Shown here piece by piece: positions 9,478 through 18,039 of a stretch of DNA of 64,000 nt (the stretch's first letter is position 1; each line of letters starts with the position of its first letter). The stretch is taken from positions 2,501-66,500 of the forward strand of contig NZ_FQLF01000005.1 of the NCBI RefSeq assembly GCF_900120175.1. The letters run 5' to 3'. Made by a program: the position numbers and the translations under genes. The stretch comes from Oceanicoccus sp. KOV_DT_Chl (lineage in GTDB: Bacteria; Pseudomonadota; Gammaproteobacteria; Pseudomonadales; Dasaniaceae). The notes below the pieces were generated by a model that worked only from the letters and a program-made list of their open reading frames with translations, was not told the DNA's origin and ran no database searches.

Positions 9478-9930
9478 CGAGTCATACCTCTAGTAAAAGA
9501 ACCAATGAATGCCCATTAGGGATCATTCACAAGCCTAATCAGTATAAAAAATATGAGATGCAACGACCCAGTACGGTACTTTCAGCCCGACAGCAGAAAC
9601 TGTGGACGCTAAAAGCAATACCATGTCAGGAGGATGCAAACCTCACAACCAAAACCAGTGTCTCCCTAGACTGGGAACACACCAGGCGATAACGCCATAG
9701 ACAGTGGCTACTGTCATTGCCAAACCGCTTTACCTCTAGTGTAGAAGAAGCAAAACTGCCTTGGCGGCATTCTCGCAACACAGGTCGTGTGTCTGCAGAG
9801 TGAAGGGAGCGTCCCGTAGCCAGTGCCGGTAAGCAAAGGCTCGACGCTGATAACAGTTACCGGTAAGTAACTCCTATCGGCCATCAACTTTCGAGGAGTG
9901 CAATTCTGAATGAAGATCACACAATGTCAA
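9478..9930 (-). promoter_or_regulatory. Structured leader of ilvIH with probable promoter
   Basis: A sigma-70-like promoter on the minus strand (TTGACA 9925-9930, 16-nt spacer, CAGAAT 9903-9908) would start an RNA near 9896, leaving about 420 nt before ilvI. The RNA can form: a two-tier stem AGCGTC/GACGCT plus AGCC/GGCT (9808-9848); a perfect GACAGT/ACTGTC hairpin with a 4-nt loop (9700-9715); a stem GTGTTCCC/GGGAGACAC with one bulge (9658-9680); and GAATG..CCC/GGG..CATTC (9507-9528) just before the ilvI ribosome site. A 13-14 nt near-repeat, cagt(g/ta)ccggtaag, occurs at 9821 and 9854. Candidate structured RNAs are known upstream of ilvB in oligotrophic marine gammaproteobacteria (the ilvB-OMG motif, from memory); identity with that class is untested. 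Confidence 0.55.
9643..9723 (-). CDS. Possible ilvIH leader peptide
   Basis: A short ORF inside the ilvI leader: ATG at 9717 (24 aa) or in-frame TTG at 9723 (26 aa), ending TGA at 9643-9645. The peptide starts MTVATVYGVIAWCVPSLG and has four Val and one Ile in its first 13 residues. The 10-mer ACTAGAGGTA (9731-9740) precedes it. The same 10-mer precedes ilvI (9485-9494), and AGAGG sits 9 nt from TTG here and 9 nt from the ilvI GTG. The ORF spans two of the predicted hairpins. This suggests a translated sensor, but coding is unproven. Confidence 0.35.
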   Translation of the reverse strand: MAMTVATVYGVIAWCVPSLGRHWFWL

Positions 9931-10073
9931 CTATTTGGCTTCAAAATCTTCACATTGTTAAAATTTTTACGTGTTAACCCGCAAATCTTACTCTTATCCC
10001 TTTCTAAAATGAGGTTCTTTGCCATAATTGTGGCTGAACCAACTTTATTGATGATTTAGGAATTACGTTCACC

Positions 10074-10514
10074 ATGAGCTTAACTCAACATTTGCTATTT
10101 TTAGTAACCACCCTGTGTCTGCTGGCAGCCCTCTCTTTGCAGGCAGCCCCTAACGGCCTTTATCGCTGGACCGACGCTGATGGCACGGTGCAATACTCTG
10201 ATTACCCCCCGGAAGGTGTCGAGGCAGAATTTATTAAATACACCGGAGCCAGCTCGCAAGGCAAGTCATCTACCACTGAAAAAAAGACTGAAACAGCGGA
10301 AACAGCCGCCAATCAGGGTGCTGAGCCCAGCAAACTGGAAGTGATGCCTGACAAAGACCCGGTTTTATGCAAGCAAGCCCAAGCCAACCTGAAGGCGCTG
10401 GAAGGCGCTCGTATCCGTATCACCGAACCCGATGGCAGTAAGCGCTTCCTGACAGAAGAGGAAAAAGAAGGCCAGCGCGAGAACGCACGTAAATTTATCA
10501 AGATTAACTGCTAG
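10074..10514 (+). CDS. DUF4124 domain-containing secreted protein
   Basis: A 146-residue protein. Residues 1-24 form a Sec signal peptide ending SLQA-A. Next comes the DUF4124 motif (GLYRWTDADGTVQYSDYPP), a small beta-rich periplasmic domain of unknown role. A low-complexity Thr/Glu/Ala linker (about residues 62-90) and a charged C-terminal half with two cysteines follow. DUF4124 genes often lie near ilvI in Pseudomonas, as here. No biochemical function can be assigned. Confidence 0.8.
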   Translation: MSLTQHLLFLVTTLCLLAALSLQAAPNGLYRWTDADGTVQYSDYPPEGVEAEFIKYTGASSQGKSSTTEKKTETAETAANQGAEPSKLEVMPDKDPVLCKQAQANLKALEGARIRITEPDGSKRFLTEEEKEGQRENARKFIKINC

Positions 10515-10547
10515 CAAACATTCCGTTCCCAGCAGTAGCCAGCTATC

Positions 10548-10576
10548 AAAAAAAGCCCGAATGATTCGGGCTTTGT
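10548..10576. terminator. Bidirectional terminator between the DUF4124 gene and clpB
   Basis: An 8-bp perfect stem AGCCCGAA/TTCGGGCT with a TGA loop (10554-10572) is flanked by an A-run on the left and TTTGTT on the right. It sits between two convergent genes and can serve both. Confidence 0.85.
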
Positions 10577-10607
10577 TAGCTTCTAAATAAGACTCACTAA
10601 TCCAGTA

Positions 10608-13181
10608 CTAGCTGAATTGTATTTCTCCATCAGCACTCAACCCACTGTGGATGACATCACCAGCAACAAAGCGCCCTTGTAATATTGCCTGCGCCAAAGG
10701 GTTTTCCAAATATTGCTGTATCGCACGCTTAAGCGGCCTTGCACCATATACCGGATCGAACCCCATCGTCGCTAACTTATCCATTACTGCATCGCTAATA
10801 TCCAGCTTTAAATCACGGTCCTGTAAACGCTGCCGCAGATAATCAATTTGTATATCTGCAATACCCCGGATTTGCTGCTGACCCAGCGGATGAAATACCA
10901 CTGTCTCATCGATGCGGTTAATAAACTCCGGTCTAAAGTGCCCACCAACGACCTCCATGACTGATGCTTTCATCGCTTCATAATTACTTTCACTCGACAA
11001 TTGCTGGATCAAATCCGAGCCCAGATTCGAAGTCATCACAATAACCGTATTGCGAAAATCTACCGTGCGCCCTTGGCCATCGGTTAAACGACCATCATCC
11101 AGTACCTGCAACAGAACATTAAATACATCAGCATGAGCCTTTTCGATCTCATCCAGTAATAACACCGAATATGGGCGCCGACGTACCGCCTCCGTTAGAT
11201 AGCCACCCTCTTCATAACCAACATAACCTGGAGGTGCGCCGATCAATCGTGCGACCGAATGTTTTTCCATAAACTCAGACATATCAATGCGCACCATCGC
11301 ATCAGTACTATCAAATAAAAACATCGCCAGCGCTTTGCATAACTCCGTTTTACCGACACCGGTTGGCCCCAAAAACAGGAAGGAACCATTAGGGCGATTT
11401 GGATCAGATAAACCCGCTCGGGAACGGCGCACGGCATTGGACACAGACACCACCGCTTCACTCTGCCCGATAACCCTTTCACTTAAGGCCTGTTCCATCT
11501 TTAATAACTTATCGCGCTCACCCTCAAGCATTTTTGACACAGGGATACCGGTCCAGCGAGAGACAACTTCCGCAACTTCTTCTTCGGTTACCTTATTGCG
11601 CAACAGTGTCATTTCCATCATTTCTGCCTGCCCCGCCATATCCAGAGTTTTTTCCAACTCGGGAATAACACCGTATTGCAGTTCAGACATTTTGGTAAGA
11701 TCACTCGCACGTCTTGCCGACTCCAAATCCAGACGTGCCTGTTCCAAATCACTTTTAATTTGTTGCGAACCCTGTAAAGCCGCTTTTTCCGCTTTCCATA
11801 TTTCTTCCAGGTCAGCAAATTCCCTTTCCGCTTTTTCAATATCGGCGCTCAGAATCTCAACCTGCTTTTTAGCCGCGGCATCGGTGTCTTTTTTAACCGC
11901 TTCGCGCTGAATTTTTAGCTGAATTAAACGCCGCTCCAAACGATCCATATCTTCCGGCTTGGAATCAATTTCCATCCGAATGCGGCTACCCGCTTCATCA
12001 ATCAAATCGATGGCTTTATCCGGTAACTGACGGTCAGTGATATAACGCTGGGACAATTTTGCTGCTGCAATAATAGCGGAATCAGTGATATCCACACCAT
12101 GATGCACTTCATAACGCTCTTTTAATCCACGCAAAATAGCAATGGTATCTTCTTCATTTGGCTCATCGACCAATACTTTTTGAAATCGACGTTCGAGCGC
12201 GGCATCTTTTTCCAAATACTTGCGATATTCATCCAGTGTTGTAGCACCCACACAGTGTAATTCACCACGCGCCAGTGCAGGCTTAAGCATATTACCGGCA
12301 TCCATAGCGCCATCGGACTTGCCAGCTCCCACCATGGTATGTAACTCGTCGATAAATAAAATGATACGACCTTCATGCTTGGCCAATTCATTCAGCACAG
12401 CTTTTAAACGTTCTTCAAATTCACCACGAAATTTTGCGCCAGCTAACAGTGAGCCTAAATCCAGCGACAGCACACGCTTGTCTTTTAAACCTTCCGGTAC
12501 CTCTCCATTAATAATGCGCTGCGCCAAACCTTCTACAATAGCGGTCTTACCAACACCTGGCTCACCAATTAAAACCGGGTTGTTTTTAGTGCGGCGTTGC
12601 AATACCTGAATCGTGCGACGAATTTCATCATCACGGCCAATAACCGGATCTAATTTACCCTCTTCAGCTCGCGCGGTTAAATCAACGGTGTATTTATCCA
12701 GCGCCTGACGATTTTCCTCAGCGGCAGGATCATTCACCGAATCGCCACCGCGAACGGAAGCTATCGCCGCCATCAAATTTTGTTTATTAAGACCTGCTGC
12801 TAGCAATAATTTGCTGGCGATAGTATTTGCATCCAGCATCGCCTGAATGACGATTTCTGACGACACATAAGCATCATTATTTTGCTGTGATATTTTGTCC
12901 GCCAGATTCAGTACTCGCCCCAAATCATTGGACATATGCACATCACCATCGCTACCGGTGACCGTAGGAAGTTGGGACAACTCTTGCTGAATAGCTTTGG
13001 AAAGTGTCGCGACATTGACCCCGGCCTGGACTAATAACGGCCGCACCGAATTGCTTTTTTGTTCAAGCAAAGCTGATAGCAAATGTACCACATCAATAAA
13101 ATTATGATCTTTACCCAAAGCCAAAGACTGTGCATCAGACAAAGCGATTTGTAACTGATTAGTCAAACGATCCATACGCAT
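10608..13181 (-). CDS. clpB: ATP-dependent disaggregase ClpB
   Basis: An 857-residue Hsp100 chaperone that extracts proteins from aggregates with DnaK. In order it has: Clp N-domain repeats (about 1-145), AAA+ domain 1 with Walker [11 protein letters not shown], the long coiled-coil M-domain (about 400-530), AAA+ domain 2 with Walker [11 protein letters not shown], and a C-terminal small domain. I start at the ATG at 13181 (MRMDRLTNQ), which matches E. coli MRLDRLTNK and has GAGG 10 nt upstream. The longer frame adds 15 unrelated residues. It is downstream of rluD-pgeF as in most gammaproteobacteria. Confidence 0.97.
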   Translation of the reverse strand: MRMDRLTNQLQIALSDAQSLALGKDHNFIDVVHLLSALLEQKSNSVRPLLVQAGVNVATLSKAIQQELSQLPTVTGSDGDVHMSNDLGRVLNLADKISQQNNDAYVSSEIVIQAMLDANTIASKLLLAAGLNKQNLMAAIASVRGGDSVNDPAAEENRQALDKYTVDLTARAEEGKLDPVIGRDDEIRRTIQVLQRRTKNNPVLIGEPGVGKTAIVEGLAQRIINGEVPEGLKDKRVLSLDLGSLLAGAKFRGEFEERLKAVLNELAKHEGRIILFIDELHTMVGAGKSDGAMDAGNMLKPALARGELHCVGATTLDEYRKYLEKDAALERRFQKVLVDEPNEEDTIAILRGLKERYEVHHGVDITDSAIIAAAKLSQRYITDRQLPDKAIDLIDEAGSRIRMEIDSKPEDMDRLERRLIQLKIQREAVKKDTDAAAKKQVEILSADIEKAEREFADLEEIWKAEKAALQGSQQIKSDLEQARLDLESARRASDLTKMSELQYGVIPELEKTLDMAGQAEMMEMTLLRNKVTEEEVAEVVSRWTGIPVSKMLEGERDKLLKMEQALSERVIGQSEAVVSVSNAVRRSRAGLSDPNRPNGSFLFLGPTGVGKTELCKALAMFLFDSTDAMVRIDMSEFMEKHSVARLIGAPPGYVGYEEGGYLTEAVRRRPYSVLLLDEIEKAHADVFNVLLQVLDDGRLTDGQGRTVDFRNTVIVMTSNLGSDLIQQLSSESNYEAMKASVMEVVGGHFRPEFINRIDETVVFHPLGQQQIRGIADIQIDYLRQRLQDRDLKLDISDAVMDKLATMGFDPVYGARPLKRAIQQYLENPLAQAILQGRFVAGDVIHSGLSADGEIQFS

Positions 13182-13295
13182 TGGCACTACCTCACTACCC
13201 AGTAAATGACGGCTCATCACCGCCAACTATTTGATAAGCATTAGATGAGGCCAAATAAGTGTATTTCAAGTTGTAAATATTGATATAAATCAGGG

Positions 13296-14071
13296 TTATT
13301 GCTGTGCAGCTAATTTGTAAATCAGCGTAGCCATACGACCCGTCGCACCATCACGTCGATAAGAATAAAACTGTTGTTGATCTTTATAGCTACAGTATTG
13401 CCCACCATAAATATGTTTCATCCCTGCAGCCTCCAACCTTAAACGGGCCAACTGATAAAGGTCGGCGTAATAATGATTGGATTTGTCAGGATTAACGGTA
13501 AACGCTTGTTCAGCGAGGCTTAGCATAGCAGCCGCATCAAGGAACTGCGCCCTCACCTCCGCACCTACCTCAAAATGCTGTGGCCCTATCGCTGGCCCCA
13601 GCCAGGCCAGTATATGTTCACGAGACTGGGTAAAGGTCGCCAACGTTTCTTCCAGTACCCCAGCCACCAACCCCCGCCAACCCGCATGCGCCGCCGCTAC
13701 TTGCTGGCCAGATGTATCACAAAAAAGCACCGGTAAACAATCCGCAGTCATTACTGCACAAGCCAGCCCCGCTTGCCGGGTAAAGCTGGCATCGGCAGTT
13801 TTATCCCCGTCCACAGCGGCTATAACCACATCGATACCATGCACTTGATTCAGCCACTGGATCTGCTCCAACCCCCCACAATGCTGTAAAAGCTTCTTTC
13901 GATTAGCTGCCACTAGCGACGACTTATCACCCACATGCCGGGCAAGATTAAACTGATCAAACGGTGGGGCGCTCACGCCACCTAGCCGGCTAGTCGTTAA
14001 TGCAATAACGGAGGGCGGCGCGGCCACTCTGGCGTAATAAAACTTTCAGGCGCTAAACTAATCGTGTTCAT
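13296..14071 (-). CDS. pgeF: Purine nucleoside phosphorylase PgeF (YfiH), frame interrupted
   Basis: A laccase-domain (YfiH/PgeF) protein of about 258 residues once one lost base is restored. The family acts on purine nucleosides and edits peptidoglycan precursors. The metal-site motifs CAVMTADCLPVLFCD and AAAHAGWRGL are present. The natural ATG at 14071 overlaps the rluD stop (ATGA) and encodes MNTISLAPESFITPEWP; this frame stops at 13997. The rest of the family (APPSVIALTTSRLGGVS) continues in the next frame. Losing one base at about 14021-14023 explains the break, and the rejoined PEWP-APPSVIALTTSR aligns gap-free with E. coli PQWPQPKGVAACSSTR. It is either a sequence error or a true mutation. 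Confidence 0.85.
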
Positions 14072-15024
14072 GCATGGTCTTCTCGCTCCAGCAGCGCCAG
14101 TAGCTCCACCATATCGTCAGCCAAAGGTACTTCCCAACTGACGTCTTCATTGCTTACCGGATGAATTAACGATAAGCGCCTGGCATGCAAGGCTTGCCGA
14201 CCAAAATCCCGCAAGCCGCTTAACAGCTCTTCACTGGCGCCTTTCGGTATTCTGGGCCTACCCGCATACAACTGATCACCGACTAAAGGATGTTTGATAT
14301 GCGCCATATGTACCCTGATTTGATGGGTACGACCGGTTTCCAACATGCAGCGGATATGACAATGGCTGGTAAAACGTTGTAGCAGACGATAATGAGTAAT
14401 GGCTTCTTTACCTCCCAGTTTGACCACCGCCATTTTTTGGCGCTGCTTGGGGTGACGACCAATATCTGCGGTGACACTGCCACCACCGGTCATAGTCCCA
14501 AATACCACCGCTTCATACTCACGGCTCACTGTGCGCGCCTGTAATTGATTAACCAGATGATTCTGTGCCTGCAGCGTTTTGGCCACCACCATTAGACCGC
14601 TGGTATCTTTATCCAGGCGGTGCACAATACCAGCTCGAGGAACACTGGCTAAGTCCGGCGCATGGGCCAATAGTGCATTTAGCAAGGTGCCACTGGCATG
14701 ACCAGCAGCGGGATGCACCACTAGCCCTACCGGCTTGTTTATAACCAATAACGCATCATCTTCGTAGATCACTTCTAGCGCAATATCTTCAGCCAGCCAT
14801 CGCTCTTCATTTTCAACTTCAGCCCGCAATACCAGTTGTTCGCCTGACAGCAACTTATCCCTTGGCTTTTTCACTGCGCCATCGACGGTTAACTCGCCAC
14901 TTTTAATCCACAATTGCAATCTAGCCCGTGAGTAATCAGGAAATAACTGCGCCGCAACCTGATCCAAACGATTGCCGGAACAGGTCTCAGGTACTTCAGC
15001 GGCTAACTCTATTGTTTCTGCCAT
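14068..15024 (-). CDS. rluD: 23S rRNA pseudouridine synthase RluD
   Basis: A 318-residue enzyme that forms pseudouridines 1911, 1915 and 1917 in helix 69 of 23S rRNA. An N-terminal S4 RNA-binding domain (RARLQLWIKSGELTVDG, about residues 33-60) precedes the RluA-family catalytic domain. The catalytic Asp lies in HRLDKDTSGLMVV. I start at the ATG at 15024; a TTG two codons upstream is closer to a GGGGAA element and remains possible. It is divergent from bamD and translationally coupled to pgeF. Confidence 0.95.
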   Translation of the reverse strand: MAETIELAAEVPETCSGNRLDQVAAQLFPDYSRARLQLWIKSGELTVDGAVKKPRDKLLSGEQLVLRAEVENEERWLAEDIALEVIYEDDALLVINKPVGLVVHPAAGHASGTLLNALLAHAPDLASVPRAGIVHRLDKDTSGLMVVAKTLQAQNHLVNQLQARTVSREYEAVVFGTMTGGGSVTADIGRHPKQRQKMAVVKLGGKEAITHYRLLQRFTSHCHIRCMLETGRTHQIRVHMAHIKHPLVGDQLYAGRPRIPKGASEELLSGLRDFGRQALHARRLSLIHPVSNEDVSWEVPLADDMVELLALLEREDHA

Positions 15025-15172
15025 TGGCAATAATTCCCCATATAATCACTGACACCATCACGCAACAGCGTCTAAATTCTAGCTACGCAAGCATGGCTGT
15101 GGTTAAATAGCCGCCTGCACCTTTTGCCTGTCACAAACGGGCTATTGTATATGAATGCTTGGAAACCGTTTA

Positions 15173-16057
15173 ATGAACATCACTGCTAGAGCCCTTTTTA
15201 TCACTCTATTATTCACAATAGGGCTGATGGGCTGCTCATCTGACGATGATCGCCCTCAAGACATGACCGAAAAAGAGCTGTATCAACAAGCTCAAGAAAA
15301 CCTGAAAGATGAAAGTTTTCAGTCCGCAGTAAGAAATCTGCAATTACTTGAGGCCCGCTACCCATTCGGCCCTTATGCTGAACAAGCGCAATTGGAAATT
15401 ATCTTCGCCTATTACCGTAGCTTTGAACCCGAAGCGGCGATCGCAGCCGCCGACCGGTTTGTGCGTTTGCACCCGCAGCACCCTAATGTTGATTATGCTT
15501 TCTATATGAAAGGGCTATCAAACTATATTGATGGTGAAGGCTTTTTAGACCGTTTCTTACCTACCGACATGACGCAACGGGACCCCGGTGCAGCGCTACA
15601 GTCTTTCGAAGATTTCCGCCAGTTGCTCTACCGCTTTCCCGATAGCCCCTATGCCGCAGATGCTAAAGCACGAATGACTTATCTGCGTGCACGCCTGGCC
15701 CGCTATGAAATTAATGTCGCCAACTATTATTTCAAGCGCGGCGCTTATCTCGCAGCAGCCAATCGGGGCCGGTACGTTGTAGAAAACTTTCCACAAACTC
15801 CTGCTATACCGGATGCCTTAGCTGTCATGGTGCAAGCTTACAAATTACTAGGGCTGGATGAATTAGCTGAAAAATCACTCACTGTTTTGCACAGCAACTA
15901 TCCCAAACACCCCTCGCTGGATAAAAACGGGCAGTTCATCGACAAATTTACCCTTGCCGAATCCAAACGCTCCTGGGTGAATGTCGCAACGCTGGGTATA
16001 TTTGACCATAGCGCGCCACCTAAATTTGATAACCGCGCGGAATATCTGATTCGCTAA
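15173..16057 (+). CDS. bamD: Outer membrane assembly lipoprotein BamD
   Basis: A 294-residue lipoprotein of the BAM complex, which inserts beta-barrel proteins into the outer membrane. A signal peptide ends in the lipobox LMGC (Cys20 from the ATG at 15173), followed by tetratricopeptide repeats (about residues 33-240). The internal ATG is chosen because GGAAA lies about 9 nt upstream; the ATG at 15155 lacks a ribosome site. The C-terminal tail is somewhat longer than in E. coli (245 aa). The bamD/rluD divergent pair is conserved. Confidence 0.94.
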   Translation: MNITARALFITLLFTIGLMGCSSDDDRPQDMTEKELYQQAQENLKDESFQSAVRNLQLLEARYPFGPYAEQAQLEIIFAYYRSFEPEAAIAAADRFVRLHPQHPNVDYAFYMKGLSNYIDGEGFLDRFLPTDMTQRDPGAALQSFEDFRQLLYRFPDSPYAADAKARMTYLRARLARYEINVANYYFKRGAYLAAANRGRYVVENFPQTPAIPDALAVMVQAYKLLGLDELAEKSLTVLHSNYPKHPSLDKNGQFIDKFTLAESKRSWVNVATLGIFDHSAPPKFDNRAEYLIR

Positions 16058-16138
16058 TAGCTAGAAAAATCGCTACCAACAGGATGTGGGTAGCGAGTAA
16101 AAGATCCACCTCCTCACAAACTTGCCAAGGAAGGTCAA

Positions 16139-16981
16139 ATGAACCTGAACTACTTTCTCTTATTCATCATCTATTGCTTGTTCCCATTATTCCTACACGC
16201 AGCTGATCAGCCCGCGTTATTGCTTGCTGGAAACTATCATCAAGACATCAAGCTGGAACAGTATTGGGTCAGTGAAAAATATGACGGTATTCGAGCCTAT
16301 TGGGATGGCAGCCAACTGCTGACGCGACAGGGCAACAAAATTCATGCGCCCGAATGGTTTACCCAAGCGCTGCCTTCACAATCATTGGACGGTGAGCTAT
16401 GGGCTGGCCGAAATAAATTTCAACAAACCGTTTCTACCGTTCGCAAACAACAAGCAGTCAACGAAGAGTGGCAAACCATTACTTATATGATCTTCGATAT
16501 GCCCGCGATAAACGACTCTTTTGACGTGCGCCTGGAACAACTGCAAGCGTTATTAACGCATGCACCATCATGGATAATCGCAGCACCACAATGGAAAGTC
16601 AGCAGCAACCAACAATTACAACTGCAACTCCAGCAATACTGTGACGCCGGCGCCGAAGGTCTCATGCTGCACCGTGGTAAGGCACGTTACCGCTCAGGTC
16701 GCTCACAAGATTTACTGAAATTAAAACCCTATCAGGATGCCGAGGCGGTAGTCATCGGCCACAAGGCAGGGCAGGGCAAATATCTAGGTATGATGGGTTC
16801 GCTACTGGTTGAACTGCCATCGGGACTGCAATTTTATTTAGGGACGGGTTTCAGCAACCAACAACGGCGCGTTCCTCCTCCAGTCGGTACTGTTATCAGT
16901 TTTAAATATTATGGCAAAACTAACAAAGGTATACCACGCCATGCCAGTTTTTTACGCATTCGATCAGACCAAGGATGGTGA
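16139..16981 (+). CDS. Exported minimal ATP-dependent DNA ligase (LigE type)
   Basis: A 280-residue ligase with an N-terminal Sec signal peptide (about residues 1-21, ending LHA). Nucleotidyltransferase motif I EKYDGIR (adenylated Lys47), motif III LDGELW, motif IV EGLMLHRG and motif V LLKLKPY are all visible. A short OB-fold C-terminus follows. It fits the LigE/Lig1-like minimal ligases of Neisseria, Haemophilus and marine bacteria, which seal nicks in the periplasm, possibly on extracellular or incoming DNA. It stands between bamD and nadE with no partner nuclease beside it. Confidence 0.88.
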   Translation: MNLNYFLLFIIYCLFPLFLHAADQPALLLAGNYHQDIKLEQYWVSEKYDGIRAYWDGSQLLTRQGNKIHAPEWFTQALPSQSLDGELWAGRNKFQQTVSTVRKQQAVNEEWQTITYMIFDMPAINDSFDVRLEQLQALLTHAPSWIIAAPQWKVSSNQQLQLQLQQYCDAGAEGLMLHRGKARYRSGRSQDLLKLKPYQDAEAVVIGHKAGQGKYLGMMGSLLVELPSGLQFYLGTGFSNQQRRVPPPVGTVISFKYYGKTNKGIPRHASFLRIRSDQGW

Positions 16982-17076
16982 CTTGCTCAGCACCGCTATT
17001 AGCAATTAACTTTTACACAACATCAAAAAAAAGCATAAAATACCTGAAAGTTTAACCACAAATTGAGACGTTACTA

Positions 17077-17907
17077 ATGGATAGAGCAGCCATTTTAAAA
17101 GAAATGCAGGTACTACCGCAGATCGATCCAGCGTTTGAAATTCAGCGACGCATAGAATTTATCAAAACCACACTCACCAATAGCGGTGCTAAAAACCTGA
17201 TACTCGGTATCAGTGGCGGCATCGACTCCTCAACCACTGGCAGGCTCGCACAATTAGCAGTGGAGCAATTAAACCAGCAGCATGACAGCAATGACTACCA
17301 ATTTATTGCCGTGCGCCTGCCCTATGATGTCCAGCAAGATGAAGAAGATGCTCAAACGTCTCTTGCTTTTATACAACCCTCCAGACAAATTACCGTCAAT
17401 GTAAAACCCGGTGCTGATGGCATTCACACTGAAGTACTAAATGCGTTAGCCGAACAGAACCTGCAAAGTCAGGATGCCGTTAGTGATTTTTCGAAAGGTA
17501 ATGTTAAAGCACGTACCCGCATGGTATTACAATACGATATTGCCGGTATGCTAGGCGGCTTAGTATTAGGCACTGATCACTCTGCTGAAAATATTACCGG
17601 GTTTTTCACCAAATGGGGGGATGGTGCCTGTGATTTAGCCCCGCTTTTTGGTCTCAGCAAACGGCAAGTCAGATTGGTGGCAAAAACGTTGGGCGCACCG
17701 CAGCAACTAGTCGAAAAAACGCCCACTGCCGACCTGGAGTCACTTAGCCCACAGAAAGCCGATGAAGATGCACTAGGCGTCAGTTATGATCAATTAGATG
17801 ATTATCTGGAAGGTAAGACCGTTGCACCTGCAGTAGCGGCTCATATTGAATCAATTTATGCTAAAACCCAGCATAAACGCTTGCCAATACCCACTATCTA
17901 CGATTAA
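17077..17907 (+). CDS. nadE: NH3-dependent NAD(+) synthetase
   Basis: A 276-residue ATP-pyrophosphatase that converts deamido-NAD plus ammonia to NAD. The P-loop-like motif [16 protein letters not shown] is near residue 43. The NAD-site sequence [13 protein letters not shown] and the C-terminal [19 protein letters not shown] loop are present. There is no amidase domain, so it uses free ammonia like E. coli NadE. It appears monocistronic, with about 130 nt before pilS. Confidence 0.96.
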   Translation: MDRAAILKEMQVLPQIDPAFEIQRRIEFIKTTLTNSGAKNLILGISGGIDSSTTGRLAQLAVEQLNQQHDSNDYQFIAVRLPYDVQQDEEDAQTSLAFIQPSRQITVNVKPGADGIHTEVLNALAEQNLQSQDAVSDFSKGNVKARTRMVLQYDIAGMLGGLVLGTDHSAENITGFFTKWGDGACDLAPLFGLSKRQVRLVAKTLGAPQQLVEKTPTADLESLSPQKADEDALGVSYDQLDDYLEGKTVAPAVAAHIESIYAKTQHKRLPIPTIYD

Positions 17908-18039
17908 TCAGATAGCTGCAGCTTAATTGTTAACGGCATCAATAAAATTAATCTACACTACAGTCTAAATGCTCTGTATAGATAATTTTTAACGAAAAAA
18001 TAAGCCAAACAGATGCTGAAAATTCGAGTTACTTAGACT

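Noticed and set aside
9714-9920. A 68-codon open frame on the minus strand in the ilvI leader
   Set aside because: Its start would lie upstream of the predicted transcription start, it has no ribosome site, and its composition (Cys, Arg, Pro rich) looks like chance reading through structured RNA.
11287-11910. A 207-codon open frame antisense to clpB
   Set aside because: It is the Ser/Arg-rich shadow of the conserved clpB frame, with no ribosome site.
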